Positions 53,116 to 61,420 of a stretch of 64,000 nucleotides of DNA are shown piece by piece. A program made the position numbers and the translations under genes. Positions within the stretch are counted from its first letter, which is position 1, and each line of letters opens with the position of its first letter. Under the pieces are notes generated by a model. That model saw nothing but the letters and a program-made list of their open reading frames with translations, was not told where the DNA came from and ran no database searches. Location of the stretch: contig NZ_BOMV01000007.1 in assembly GCF_016862375.1 (NCBI RefSeq), forward strand, positions 310,001-374,000. Direction: 5' to 3'. Origin of the DNA: Paractinoplanes rishiriensis. Its GTDB lineage: Bacteria > Actinomycetota > Actinomycetes > Mycobacteriales > Micromonosporaceae.

Positions 53116-54662
53116 CGGCCGGCCCGGGTGCAGAAGGGACGGCCGGCCAGGTGCCGGGTGGCCCGGGTGACACTCACGTCGAAGCGCTCCACTTCCCGCT
53201 CGGTGGCGGCGATGGTGATGACGGCGGCCCGCAGCGCGCAGCGCCGTGCGTCGCCGGCCGGGGTCCGGTCGAAGCCGGCGATCTCCTGCGCGATCCGGTC
53301 GTGCAGGTACGGGTACTGCCCGCGCCCGGACGTGTCCCGGTAGTCCTTGTTGGCGGCCGCGGCCAGCACGCCGCCGGCCATCAGCAGCACCAGCAGCACC
53401 GGCACGAAGCGCCGCCAGCAGGCGAGCACCAGCAGGCTGCCGGCGGCCGTGGTGAGCCCGCTGTCCCGCCAGCCCTGCCCCCAGCGGCCCTGCCCGGCGA
53501 TCGCCTGCACGTCGGCGTTGAGGGCGGCCAGCGTCCCGGCCAGGAGCAGCAGCACGGCCGCGGCACCGGCCAGGCCGAGCGCCTGGCCCCGGTCCAGGGC
53601 CGGCAGTTGCGGCAACTGCCGGAGCGCCCGCCAGGCCAGCACCGCGAGCAGCATGAACGCCAGCACCGGCAGGAGCGCGGCGAGGTGCGGCAGCGGGTCG
53701 CCCCCGGCCCGCCGCCACATCAGCGGCGGCAGCCAGGACAGCAGCCGGTTGGGCAGGGCCGCGGGCGCGCCGCCGAGCGCCAGGTCGGAGCCGGTGTAGC
53801 AGCCGCCGCCCGCGCAGCGCTGCATGATGAGCAGCCGCACCGGCACGAAGACCGGCAGGAACCCGAGCCAGAGCAGGCCGGCGAACCGCACCCCCGAGCC
53901 GCGCAGCGTGGTCCGCCAGTCGTTGCCGAGCACCACCCGGCCGCGCAGCAGCACCGCCGCGGTGGCCAGCGGCACGGCCAGATAGGCCAGTTCGTTGAAC
54001 GCGGCCAGCGCGGCGCCGGCCAGCACCACGAGCAGGCCCGGCCGGCGGCTACGGCAGGCCCACGCGCCGACCGCGAGCACCAGCGCCGAGGTGGTCAGGT
54101 ACAACCCGCCGAACAGGACGGTGGTGCTGGTCCGGCCGGCCGCCACCAGCCCGGCGCCGACCGCGAACGGCACCAGCGCCACCGGCACCGAGGGCGCCGC
54201 GCCGAACAGCCGGCCGCGGGTGGTGACCGCCGCGGCGAACAGCACGGCGGCCAGGGTCAGCAGCACCGCGGCGCCGAACGAGACCAGCCGCAGCCCGATG
54301 TTCGCGGGCAGGCCGACCAGCCCGGTGAGGGCGAACGCGACGACGTCCAGTGACCATTCGACGACCCGGCCGAGCGGGCGGAAGTTGCCCCGGTCCAGGA
54401 ACATCGGCACCGACTCGACGGCCACCCGCAGCAGGTGCCAGGGCCGGCTCGCGTACAGGCCGCCGTTGGCGTAGATGTTGAACCGGTGATCCGCCGACGG
54501 GGTCAGGGTCAACAGCGGAAAAAGCACAATCAGGGGCACGAGTACGCCGCGCAGCGCGAGCCGTCGCCAGTGCCGCCCGGAGTCCGGGGTTCCGGCCGGT
54601 TCGGCAGTGGGCGGCAGCGGCCGGCGCGGCCGTGGCGGCACCTCGACGATCTCGGCGGTCAC
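53112..54662 (-). CDS. Polytopic membrane protein, probable GT-C glycosyltransferase (paralogue 2)
   Basis: 516 residues. SADHRFNIYANG in the first loop, GNFRPLGRVVEWSLDVVAFA, CYTGSDLALGG mid-protein, RRC and GRPFC at the C-terminus: same conserved points as paralogues 1 and 3. About 11-13 hydrophobic helices. GTG 54662 starts a four-gene block coupled by 4-nt overlaps. Function as for paralogue 1, not directly shown. Confidence 0.67.
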   Translation of the reverse strand: MTAEIVEVPPRPRRPLPPTAEPAGTPDSGRHWRRLALRGVLVPLIVLFPLLTLTPSADHRFNIYANGGLYASRPWHLLRVAVESVPMFLDRGNFRPLGRVVEWSLDVVAFALTGLVGLPANIGLRLVSFGAAVLLTLAAVLFAAAVTTRGRLFGAAPSVPVALVPFAVGAGLVAAGRTSTTVLFGGLYLTTSALVLAVGAWACRSRRPGLLVVLAGAALAAFNELAYLAVPLATAAVLLRGRVVLGNDWRTTLRGSGVRFAGLLWLGFLPVFVPVRLLIMQRCAGGGCYTGSDLALGGAPAALPNRLLSWLPPLMWRRAGGDPLPHLAALLPVLAFMLLAVLAWRALRQLPQLPALDRGQALGLAGAAAVLLLLAGTLAALNADVQAIAGQGRWGQGWRDSGLTTAAGSLLVLACWRRFVPVLLVLLMAGGVLAAAANKDYRDTSGRGQYPYLHDRIAQEIAGFDRTPAGDARRCALRAAVITIAATEREVERFDVSVTRATRHLAGRPFCTRAGR

Positions 54663-54737
54663 GACGGACCAACGACCGCGCCGAGTCGAAAGTTGCGAGA
54701 CACGCGACCTGGTGGGGTCCGCGCGCGTTGGGCTGAG

Positions 54738-56852
54738 GTGCGCAACGTAGCCACCATCAGCCCCGCCACCCGGTTGCCCGGCCAGCGTGATTCGCTGCCC
54801 TCGTCGGTGCTGCCGGCCGAGCGCGGATTCCGTACCGACATCGAGGGCCTGCGGGCCATTGCCGTGCTGCTGGTGGTGGCCGGTCATGCCGGGGTGCCCG
54901 GCCTGGCCGGCGGCTACGTGGGCGTGGACGTCTTCTTCGTCATCTCCGGCTTCCTGATCACCTCGCTGCTGCTGCGCGAGGCCGAGCAGGCCGGCCGGAT
55001 CTCGGTGGCCCGGTTCTATGCCCGGCGGGCGGTACGCCTGCTGCCGGCCGCCGCCGTGGTGCTGCTCGCCACCCTGGCCGCGGCCCGGCTGTTCCTGCCG
55101 GCCACCCGGCTGGGCGAGTACGTCCGGGACGCGCTGGCCGCCACCGGCTACGTCGCCAACCTGCGGTTCGCCGTGATCGGCACCGACTACCTGTCCGCGG
55201 ACCAACCGCCCTCGCCGTTCCAGCACTTCTGGTCGCTGGCCGTGGAGGAGCAGTTCTACCTGGTCTGGCCGCTGCTCATCGTGGCCGCCGCGTACCTGGG
55301 CAAGCGCCGCCGCCCGCTGGCCGCGGTGCTCGCCGTGCTGGTCGCCGGCTCGTTCGTGCTGAGCGTCACGGAGACCGTGCGGTCGCAGCCGTGGGCCTAC
55401 TTCGGACCGCACACCCGGGCCTGGGAACTCGGCGCCGGCGCGCTGCTGGCGCTGGCCGCGGTCCGGCTGCGCCGGCTGCCCGCCGCGGCCCGGTTCGCGC
55501 TCGGCTGGGCCGGGGTGGCCGCGATCCTGCTGGCCGCGGTCCGCTACGACGAGAGCACCGCGTTCCCCGGCTGGCGGGCCGCGCTCCCGGTGGCCGGCGC
55601 GGTCGCGCTGATCGCGGCCGGCGGCGCCGGTGCCGGCAAGCTGCTGGCGGTGCGTCCGCTTCAGGCCGTGGGCCGGCTCTCCTACTCCTGGTATCTCTGG
55701 CACTGGCCGCTGCTGCTGATCGGCCCGGCGGCGCTCGGCGTGCGCGGCACGCTCCCGCAGAAGGTGCTGCTCGCGGCGGCGGCACTCGGGCTGGCCTGGG
55801 CCACCCACCGCTGGGTGGAAAATCCGCTGCGGCACCGGCCGCACCTGCGCGACCGGGCCGCCCGTGGGCTGGGCCTGGGCGCCGCGCTGTCCGGCTCGGT
55901 GGCTGCCGCCGGGGTGGCGCTCCTGCTGCTGCCGCACGGCGTGCCGGCCGGCGAGCGGCGGCCCGATCTGCGCGCGACGCTGTCGGCCGCGGCCGACCCG
56001 GCGGCCGAGCTGACCCGGCACATCGAGGCCGGTCGCCGGCTGGGCCGGCTGCCGGCCAACCTGCGGCCCAAGCTGGCCGCGGCCGGCAAGAACCGGCCCC
56101 GGGTGTGGGCCGACGGCTGCCACGCCGACGTGCCGGCCACCGCGGCGCCGGCCGGCTGCGTGTACGGCGATCCGGCCGGCGACACCACGGTGGTGCTGTT
56201 CGGCGACTCGCACGCGGCGCACTGGTTCCCGGCCCTGGAACAGATCGCGGTGTCCCACCGGTGGCGGCTCGTCGAGTTGACCAAGAGTTCCTGCTCGGCG
56301 GCCGACGTGCCGCTGTGGCACGACTCGCTGAAGCGCACCTACACCGAGTGCACGGCGTTCCATCGTTCGGCCATCGCCCGGATCCAGGCGCTGAAGCCGG
56401 ACCTCGTGGTGATCGGGTCCAGCTTCAACTACACCCCGGCCCGCCCGGCGGGCGACCCGGCGGCGCTGTGGCGGTCCGCCTGGGACCGGACCTTCGACCA
56501 GGTACGCCGCAGCGGCGCCCGGGTGGCGGCCATCGCGGACACCCCGTACATGGGCGGGTCGGTGCCGGAGTGCCTGGCCAAGCCGGACAACGCCGCGAAG
56601 GCCGGCAACTGCACCCGGAGCCGCCGGTCGGCGCTGCGCGGCCTGGACCAGCGCGAGGTGTTCCTGTCGTACGCCGGCGGCCGGCGCGCCGAGATCATCA
56701 ACCCGCTCGCCTGGTTCTGCACCGACGTGTGCCCGCCGGTGATCGGCAACGTGCTGGTCTACCGCGACTCGAACCACATGACCACGGCGTACGCCGAGGC
56801 GCTGGTGCCGCTGCTGGCGGCGCGCCTCAGCGCAGCAGATCAGCCAGGCTGA
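54738..56852 (+). CDS. OafA/YrhL-type acyltransferase with SGNH domain
   Basis: 704 residues. Acyltransferase-3 membrane part with GLRAIAVLLVVAGHAGVPGL, GYVGVDVFFVISGFLITSLL, FQHFWSLAVEEQFYLVWPLL, then SGNH-like C-terminal domain with nucleophile GDSHAAHWFPA and D-x-x-H in RDSNHMTTAYA. Such two-domain enzymes O-acetylate surface polysaccharides or peptidoglycan; the membrane part passes the acyl group to the SGNH part. GTG 54738 is the likely start, weak SD. Its end overlaps the convergent coiled-coil gene by 26 nt. Confidence 0.87.
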   Translation: MRNVATISPATRLPGQRDSLPSSVLPAERGFRTDIEGLRAIAVLLVVAGHAGVPGLAGGYVGVDVFFVISGFLITSLLLREAEQAGRISVARFYARRAVRLLPAAAVVLLATLAAARLFLPATRLGEYVRDALAATGYVANLRFAVIGTDYLSADQPPSPFQHFWSLAVEEQFYLVWPLLIVAAAYLGKRRRPLAAVLAVLVAGSFVLSVTETVRSQPWAYFGPHTRAWELGAGALLALAAVRLRRLPAAARFALGWAGVAAILLAAVRYDESTAFPGWRAALPVAGAVALIAAGGAGAGKLLAVRPLQAVGRLSYSWYLWHWPLLLIGPAALGVRGTLPQKVLLAAAALGLAWATHRWVENPLRHRPHLRDRAARGLGLGAALSGSVAAAGVALLLLPHGVPAGERRPDLRATLSAAADPAAELTRHIEAGRRLGRLPANLRPKLAAAGKNRPRVWADGCHADVPATAAPAGCVYGDPAGDTTVVLFGDSHAAHWFPALEQIAVSHRWRLVELTKSSCSAADVPLWHDSLKRTYTECTAFHRSAIARIQALKPDLVVIGSSFNYTPARPAGDPAALWRSAWDRTFDQVRRSGARVAAIADTPYMGGSVPECLAKPDNAAKAGNCTRSRRSALRGLDQREVFLSYAGGRRAEIINPLAWFCTDVCPPVIGNVLVYRDSNHMTTAYAEALVPLLAARLSAADQPG

Positions 56853-57498
56853 GCGGCTGGTCCCGGTCCACCACGATGGTCCGGGCCGTCTCGTGGTCGC
56901 GGTACAGCCGGGACAGGCGCTGGGACAGCACGTCCTCCCAGGGCCGGTCCGGGCGGTGCCGCTCCCAGGTGGCCCGGTCCGGCACGTACTCCAGCAGCAC
57001 GCCGAGGTCGCGGAGCAGCGCGAAGGACGAGCAGTCGGTGAGCACCACCGGCTTGTGGTCCGGGCTGACCAGCATCCGCTGCCGCAGGGTCAGCACGAAG
57101 TCGCGGACCGCGGCGAGGTCGAGGCCGAGCGCCACGTACAGGTATGCGGGCGGGCGCTGGGGCGCGGCCGGTGCCCGTCGTACGGTGGCCGGCCGGCCCG
57201 CGGGACGACGGCCGCGCATCCGGCGCAGCACCGCCCGGGTCAGCCGGGGCACCGTGTGCACCGGGTCCTTGACCAGCGACACCAGGCCGTACCCGAGCCG
57301 GTAGGACTCCGAGTCGCGCAGCCGTTCCAGCCGCAGCCGCTCGCGGTCGCGCTCCTTGCGCAGCGTCTCCGCGTTCTGCTGCTCCTCGGCCAGCCGCGCC
57401 TCCAGCGAGCGCAACCGGCCGGCCATCGCGGCCAGCTCCCAGCGCGCCCGCTCGGGTGCCTCCAGCCCGGGGTGCCCGGGCACCTTCAGGTCCTGCAC
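56827..57498 (-). CDS. Coiled-coil protein of an unrecognised family (copy 1)
   Basis: 223 residues. Heptad helix about residues 20-70 (LEARLAEEQQNAETLRKER), SYRLGYGLVSLVKDPVHT, basic linker, then a C-terminal alpha/beta-like domain AYLYVALGLDLAAVRDFVLT with VLLEYVPDRATWERH and TIVVDRDQPLSLADLL. No named domain recognised. It directly follows the two-domain glycosyltransferase (1 nt gap); its paralogue at 62989-63612 follows a second such transferase. A partner protein of the transferase is the simplest idea. GTG 57498. Confidence 0.72.
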   Translation of the reverse strand: MQDLKVPGHPGLEAPERARWELAAMAGRLRSLEARLAEEQQNAETLRKERDRERLRLERLRDSESYRLGYGLVSLVKDPVHTVPRLTRAVLRRMRGRRPAGRPATVRRAPAAPQRPPAYLYVALGLDLAAVRDFVLTLRQRMLVSPDHKPVVLTDCSSFALLRDLGVLLEYVPDRATWERHRPDRPWEDVLSQRLSRLYRDHETARTIVVDRDQPLSLADLLR

Positions 57499-57499
57499 G

Positions 57500-59677
57500 T
57501 CAGCCTCCGAAGCCTTCGGAGCGGGCCGGCAGCCCGCTTATCCACGCGGCCGCCGCGGCGCCGCCGTTGGGAAAACCCAGCTCAGCACAGCGCCGGGTCA
57601 GCCCGGCCCGCACCTCGGGACGAACCACCCGGTCCAGCGCTTCCTCGAGCTCGACCAGGGCCGGGTTCTCGACCGACAGCGCCACACCGGTGGCCGCCGC
57701 GAAGCGGGCCCGGCCCACCTGGTCGTCCAGCTTGGTGGCGGTGTTCGGCAGGAAGACCGTGGGGATGCCGAAGCCGATCTGCTCGTGGAACGAGTTGTAG
57801 CCGGCCGCGCTCACGGTGAGGTCGAACGCGCGCAGGTAGCGGCTGACCGGGTAGAGCTTGACCACCTTGGCACCCGGGATCCGGGGCATCGGCGTGGTCG
57901 CGATCGTGGACTCGGCCAGCACCAGCTGGAAGCCGTGGCCGGACAGGTGCCGGCAGATCCGGCCGACCGGCGAGGCGATGTCGTTGATGTTCCCGGCGCC
58001 CAGCTGCAGCAGCGCGGCCGGCCGGTCGTCCAGGCCCAGCTCGGCCCTGGCCGCGGCGGCGTCCAGCAGCTCGCTCTCGTCCAGGAAGGTGATCGGGCCG
58101 ACCTGGTATGCGTTCGCCCGGTCGGCCACGGTCGGGCCGAGGTCGGCGGCGCCCGCGAACTCGCCGGGTTCGAGCACGTGGTCGAAGACCTTGCCCTCGG
58201 TGATCCACTCGGCGCCCACGCCGCGCTGCCACATGGCCCGGCGCACCCAGACCCAGGTGATCTCGGGATGCGCCTGTACCGCCTCGACGATCCCGGGGTG
58301 CGGCACGCTGTCCACCGCGACCACGTCCGGCTCGTGCAGCGCGACGAGGTGGTCGATCCGGTCGCGCAGCAGTGCCGACCAGCGCGGCTTGGCGAAGTCG
58401 AGCACCTTGCGGGACGGGATGTACTCGGTGAGGAAGCCCTCCTGGTGGGCGACTGAGGCCGCGTACGACTGGGTGGCGATCACCGTGGCGGTGTCCGCCG
58501 GGAACCGCCGGGCGATCGCCATGAGCCGGGACAGGTGGCCCATCCCGGCGCCGTTGTCGCTGACCATCAGCACCCGGCGGCGCACCGCCGGGCCGGACGA
58601 GCCGGAGGTGCCCGAGGTGCCGCCGGAGATCCGCGGCCGGATGCCGAGTTCGGCCAGCCGGGTCAGGTGCGACTGGTGGCCGTACCGGCGCTCGGCGAAC
58701 TCCCGGGCCCGGCTCACCACCGCGCGGTACCGGGCCGGGTCGGCGTACAGCTCGCGGACCAGCGCCGGCACCCCGGCCGGGGTGGTGTAGAGCGCGGCGT
58801 CGGCGAAGGTGGGCCGGAAATGCGCACCGATGATCACCGGGACGCCGCTGGCCATCGCCTCGAGAATGGTGCGACCGAACGCCTCGACCAGGTCCGGGTC
58901 GTGGAAGTAGACGAAGAAGTCGATGGTGCGCAGGAACTCCTCCGGCGCCTCCTTGCCGAACCGGACCACGTCCCAGTTCGCCGGGGTGTGCCCGAGCGCC
59001 TTCACCGCGATCTCACCGCCGCCCAGCACGCGCACCCGCAGGGCGTCGTCGTCCGGGTAGGCCTGCAGGATCTCGTCCGGGTCGCGGGGCCACTTCACCG
59101 CGTCGGCCCGCCCGTGCCGGCCGATCACCGGCAGGTCGCCGACGAAGCCGTCCCGGTCGCGCCACCAGTGCGCCACGTCGATGATCTCGTGCCAGTCGCC
59201 GTCCGCGAGCCGGGCGTCCGGTGCCACCTGGCGCACCTGGTCGCGCACCTGCGAGCTGATCGGCGCCCACTGCACGTCCGGGCCGAAGTAGCGGTGCACG
59301 CGCTCGCGGACCGCGGCGAAGTCGTAGTAGCGGTACGGGTTGCCGGCGTCCCCGGGCGGCTGGTTGATCACCATGACCGTCCGCTCGGCCCGCACCCGGG
59401 GCGGCAGCGCCAGGTCCTCGGTGAAGATCCGTGGCTGGCGCACCAGCAGCAGCCGGGCGCTGACCGGCTCGTCGTCGCGGGCCAGCGTGGCCACCCCGTC
59501 CCGGAGCAGTTCGCTGATCCGCGGACTGAACGGCAGAGCCCGCGGCTGGTGCGGCGAGGGCACGTGCACGAGCACCGTGGAAAGGGCCGCCTCGGCCTGC
59601 GCGTGCACCTCCGCGGCGATGCTCGCCGAGGTGCCACCGGGATACCGGAAGTCGGACAGGATGGCCACGTCGTACAC
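57500..59677 (-). CDS. Two-domain glycosyltransferase (GT4-like plus MurG-like)
   Basis: 725 residues. Domain 1 (1-350) has GT-B features and the nucleotide-sugar motif DPDLVEAFGRTILEAMASGV. A Gly/Ser/Thr linker (SGGTSGTSGSSG) joins domain 2, with MVSDNGAGMGHLSRLMAI, LGAGNINDI, and the C-terminal donor region SAAGYNSFHEQIGFGIPTVF of MurG/GT28-like enzymes. Two transfer reactions in one chain, or one catalytic and one binding domain. ATG 59677. Copy fragment at the window end is a paralogue of domain 2. Confidence 0.82.
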   Translation of the reverse strand: MYDVAILSDFRYPGGTSASIAAEVHAQAEAALSTVLVHVPSPHQPRALPFSPRISELLRDGVATLARDDEPVSARLLLVRQPRIFTEDLALPPRVRAERTVMVINQPPGDAGNPYRYYDFAAVRERVHRYFGPDVQWAPISSQVRDQVRQVAPDARLADGDWHEIIDVAHWWRDRDGFVGDLPVIGRHGRADAVKWPRDPDEILQAYPDDDALRVRVLGGGEIAVKALGHTPANWDVVRFGKEAPEEFLRTIDFFVYFHDPDLVEAFGRTILEAMASGVPVIIGAHFRPTFADAALYTTPAGVPALVRELYADPARYRAVVSRAREFAERRYGHQSHLTRLAELGIRPRISGGTSGTSGSSGPAVRRRVLMVSDNGAGMGHLSRLMAIARRFPADTATVIATQSYAASVAHQEGFLTEYIPSRKVLDFAKPRWSALLRDRIDHLVALHEPDVVAVDSVPHPGIVEAVQAHPEITWVWVRRAMWQRGVGAEWITEGKVFDHVLEPGEFAGAADLGPTVADRANAYQVGPITFLDESELLDAAAARAELGLDDRPAALLQLGAGNINDIASPVGRICRHLSGHGFQLVLAESTIATTPMPRIPGAKVVKLYPVSRYLRAFDLTVSAAGYNSFHEQIGFGIPTVFLPNTATKLDDQVGRARFAAATGVALSVENPALVELEEALDRVVRPEVRAGLTRRCAELGFPNGGAAAAAWISGLPARSEGFGG

Positions 59678-59910
59678 GGTGCTGTCTCCTCAGTTAGGCG
59701 CATCCAGCTCCCGGACATACCAACGAAAACGGGCATGCACCGTGACGGCAACCCGGCTGCGACCGGGCTCCGGTAGCCAACCGCGCGGCAACCCAAGGAC
59801 CCCGCCAAGGCAACCGCTACGGGGTCATCGCCGCTGCTCACGGGCCGAACTGTGTCGGTGAACCCGGCGGTAGCAGCCGGGCCTCCACCACCGAAAGGCA
59901 GTCCGACCTG

Positions 59911-60396
59911 ATGCGTGCCTCGATCACCAAGCGTCTGGCCCTGATCGCGATGATCCCCGCCACCCTGCTCGGCCTGGTCATGGTCGCCTCACCGGCGTCG
60001 GCCGCGGTGGTGAGCGAGGCGAAGCTCCAGGGCGACATCGTCTACCTGACCAACAAGCAGCGCACGCTGCACGGCTGCAAGGCGGTCCGAGTGGACGCCC
60101 GGCTGACCACCGCCGCCCGCGGCCACAGCGCGTGGATGGGCCGCACCGGCACCTTCAGCCACACCGGCAACGCCGGCTCCAGCTTCATCACCCGGGCCAA
60201 GGCCGCCAGGTACCCGCAGCCGGCCAGCGAGAACATCGCCTTCGGCTACCGCTCCGGCCTGGACGTCGTGAAGGCCTGGCTGGCCAGCCCGGGGCACCGC
60301 AAGAACCTGCTGAACTGCTCGGTCAAGACGGTCGGCGTGGGCGCGGTCTACGCCAAGAGCGGCACGCCGTACTTCACCCAGAACTTCGGCTACTGA
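59911..60396 (+). CDS. Secreted CAP-domain protein
   Basis: 161 residues with signal peptide (RLALIAMIPATLLGLVMVAS, cleavage after ASPASA). CAP/SCP-PR1 domain: LTTAARGHSAWMGRTGTFSH, SENIAFGYRSGLDVVKAWLA, SPGHRKNLLN. Bacterial YkwD-type; extracellular role unclear, possibly wall or lipid binding. AAAGG about 14 nt upstream of ATG 59911. End overlaps the convergent methyltransferase gene by 23 nt. Confidence 0.9.
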   Translation: MRASITKRLALIAMIPATLLGLVMVASPASAAVVSEAKLQGDIVYLTNKQRTLHGCKAVRVDARLTTAARGHSAWMGRTGTFSHTGNAGSSFITRAKAARYPQPASENIAFGYRSGLDVVKAWLASPGHRKNLLNCSVKTVGVGAVYAKSGTPYFTQNFGY

Positions 60397-61414
60397 TCTC
60401 GTCGACCGGACCGTGCTGACGCACGATCCGCCGGTACGACAGCACCGCGTGCCGTCCGAGGGCCTCACCTTCCTGGGTGAGGCCCTCGATCGTTTCCACC
60501 CAGCGGCGCAGGGCCTGCTGCTCGTCGTGCCGGTGCGCGTCGTCGAAGACCACGGTGGCCGCGTCGGCCAGCTTGTCCTCGAGCACCCGCATCGCCGGGT
60601 AGCGCGCGTCCGGCCCGGTCTTCTCCGGCGGGCCGTCGATCAGCAGCAGGTCCACGGCCCGCAGGTCGGCCACCGCGTCGACGTCGTACCAGGGGAAGCT
60701 GCGGCCGTCCAGGACCACCGGGCGCAGCGGGGCGTCGCGGACCTCGGCCACGCCGGTCAGCTGGTGCTCGGCCAGCGCGCTGCGGGTCTTCTCGGCGTAC
60801 ATCGGTTCGTGGTCCAACGAGATCAGCCTGCCGCCGGTCTGCTCCAGCGCGTACGCGATCCACACCGACGACGTGCCGCTGCCCAGTTCGAGCACCAGCC
60901 GCGGCCGCCGGCTGCGGATCAGGTGCAGCAGGTCGAGCAGGTCGGTGGGGTTGAGCGCGAACCCGCCCGAGGACGGCATCGGCGCCCGCGGCGTGAAGCC
61001 CTGGAACAGCTGCACGAGCGCCTCGACCTCGCTGGTCTGGGCGCGCAGCAACCGGTCGGTGCCGGCCGCGGCGGCCTTCTGCTGGGCGGCCAGCGCGTCG
61101 GTCAGCTCGCGGTGCCGGTCGCCGGCCGCCAGCAGCATCTCCTCGACCGCGCCGAGCACCCGCCGCTGCGTCTGGTCGAGCACCGACCGCACGTCCCGCT
61201 GCGTCTTGCGGTTGGCGGCCAGCAGCGCGCCGAGCCGCCGGGCGAGCAGCAGCACCAGGCCGAGCAGACCGGCCAGAAAAACGGCGAGCACGGTGAGCGC
61301 CACGCCGAGATGGCCGGTGAGCGCACTGCCGCCGGCCGCGGCACACAGGACGGCCGCGGCGCCCAGCAGGGCCGCCTGGCGACGGGTCGGTCTCGGCAAC
61401 GGGCGCATCTTCAC
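60374..61414 (-). CDS. Membrane-anchored class I SAM-dependent methyltransferase
   Basis: 346 residues. Two N-terminal helices (ALLGAAAVLCAAAGGSAL; ALTVLAVFLAGLLGLVLLLA), a coiled stretch, then a Rossmann methyltransferase: VLELGSGTSSVWIAYALEQT, LISLDHEPMYAEKTRSALAE, DLLLIDGPP, VVFDDAHRHDEQQALRRW. Similar to the class of methyltransferases found in polysaccharide loci. Substrate presumably a sugar on the cytoplasmic face; inference. Confidence 0.83.
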   Translation of the reverse strand: MKMRPLPRPTRRQAALLGAAAVLCAAAGGSALTGHLGVALTVLAVFLAGLLGLVLLLARRLGALLAANRKTQRDVRSVLDQTQRRVLGAVEEMLLAAGDRHRELTDALAAQQKAAAAGTDRLLRAQTSEVEALVQLFQGFTPRAPMPSSGGFALNPTDLLDLLHLIRSRRPRLVLELGSGTSSVWIAYALEQTGGRLISLDHEPMYAEKTRSALAEHQLTGVAEVRDAPLRPVVLDGRSFPWYDVDAVADLRAVDLLLIDGPPEKTGPDARYPAMRVLEDKLADAATVVFDDAHRHDEQQALRRWVETIEGLTQEGEALGRHAVLSYRRIVRQHGPVDEISSRSSG

Positions 61415-61420
61415 ATCTCG

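Noticed and set aside
53112..56777. 1221-codon open frame on the minus strand
   Set aside because: Its 5' two thirds run antisense to the clear acyltransferase gene and are Arg/Gly/Pro-rich; the real gene is the membrane protein starting at 54662.
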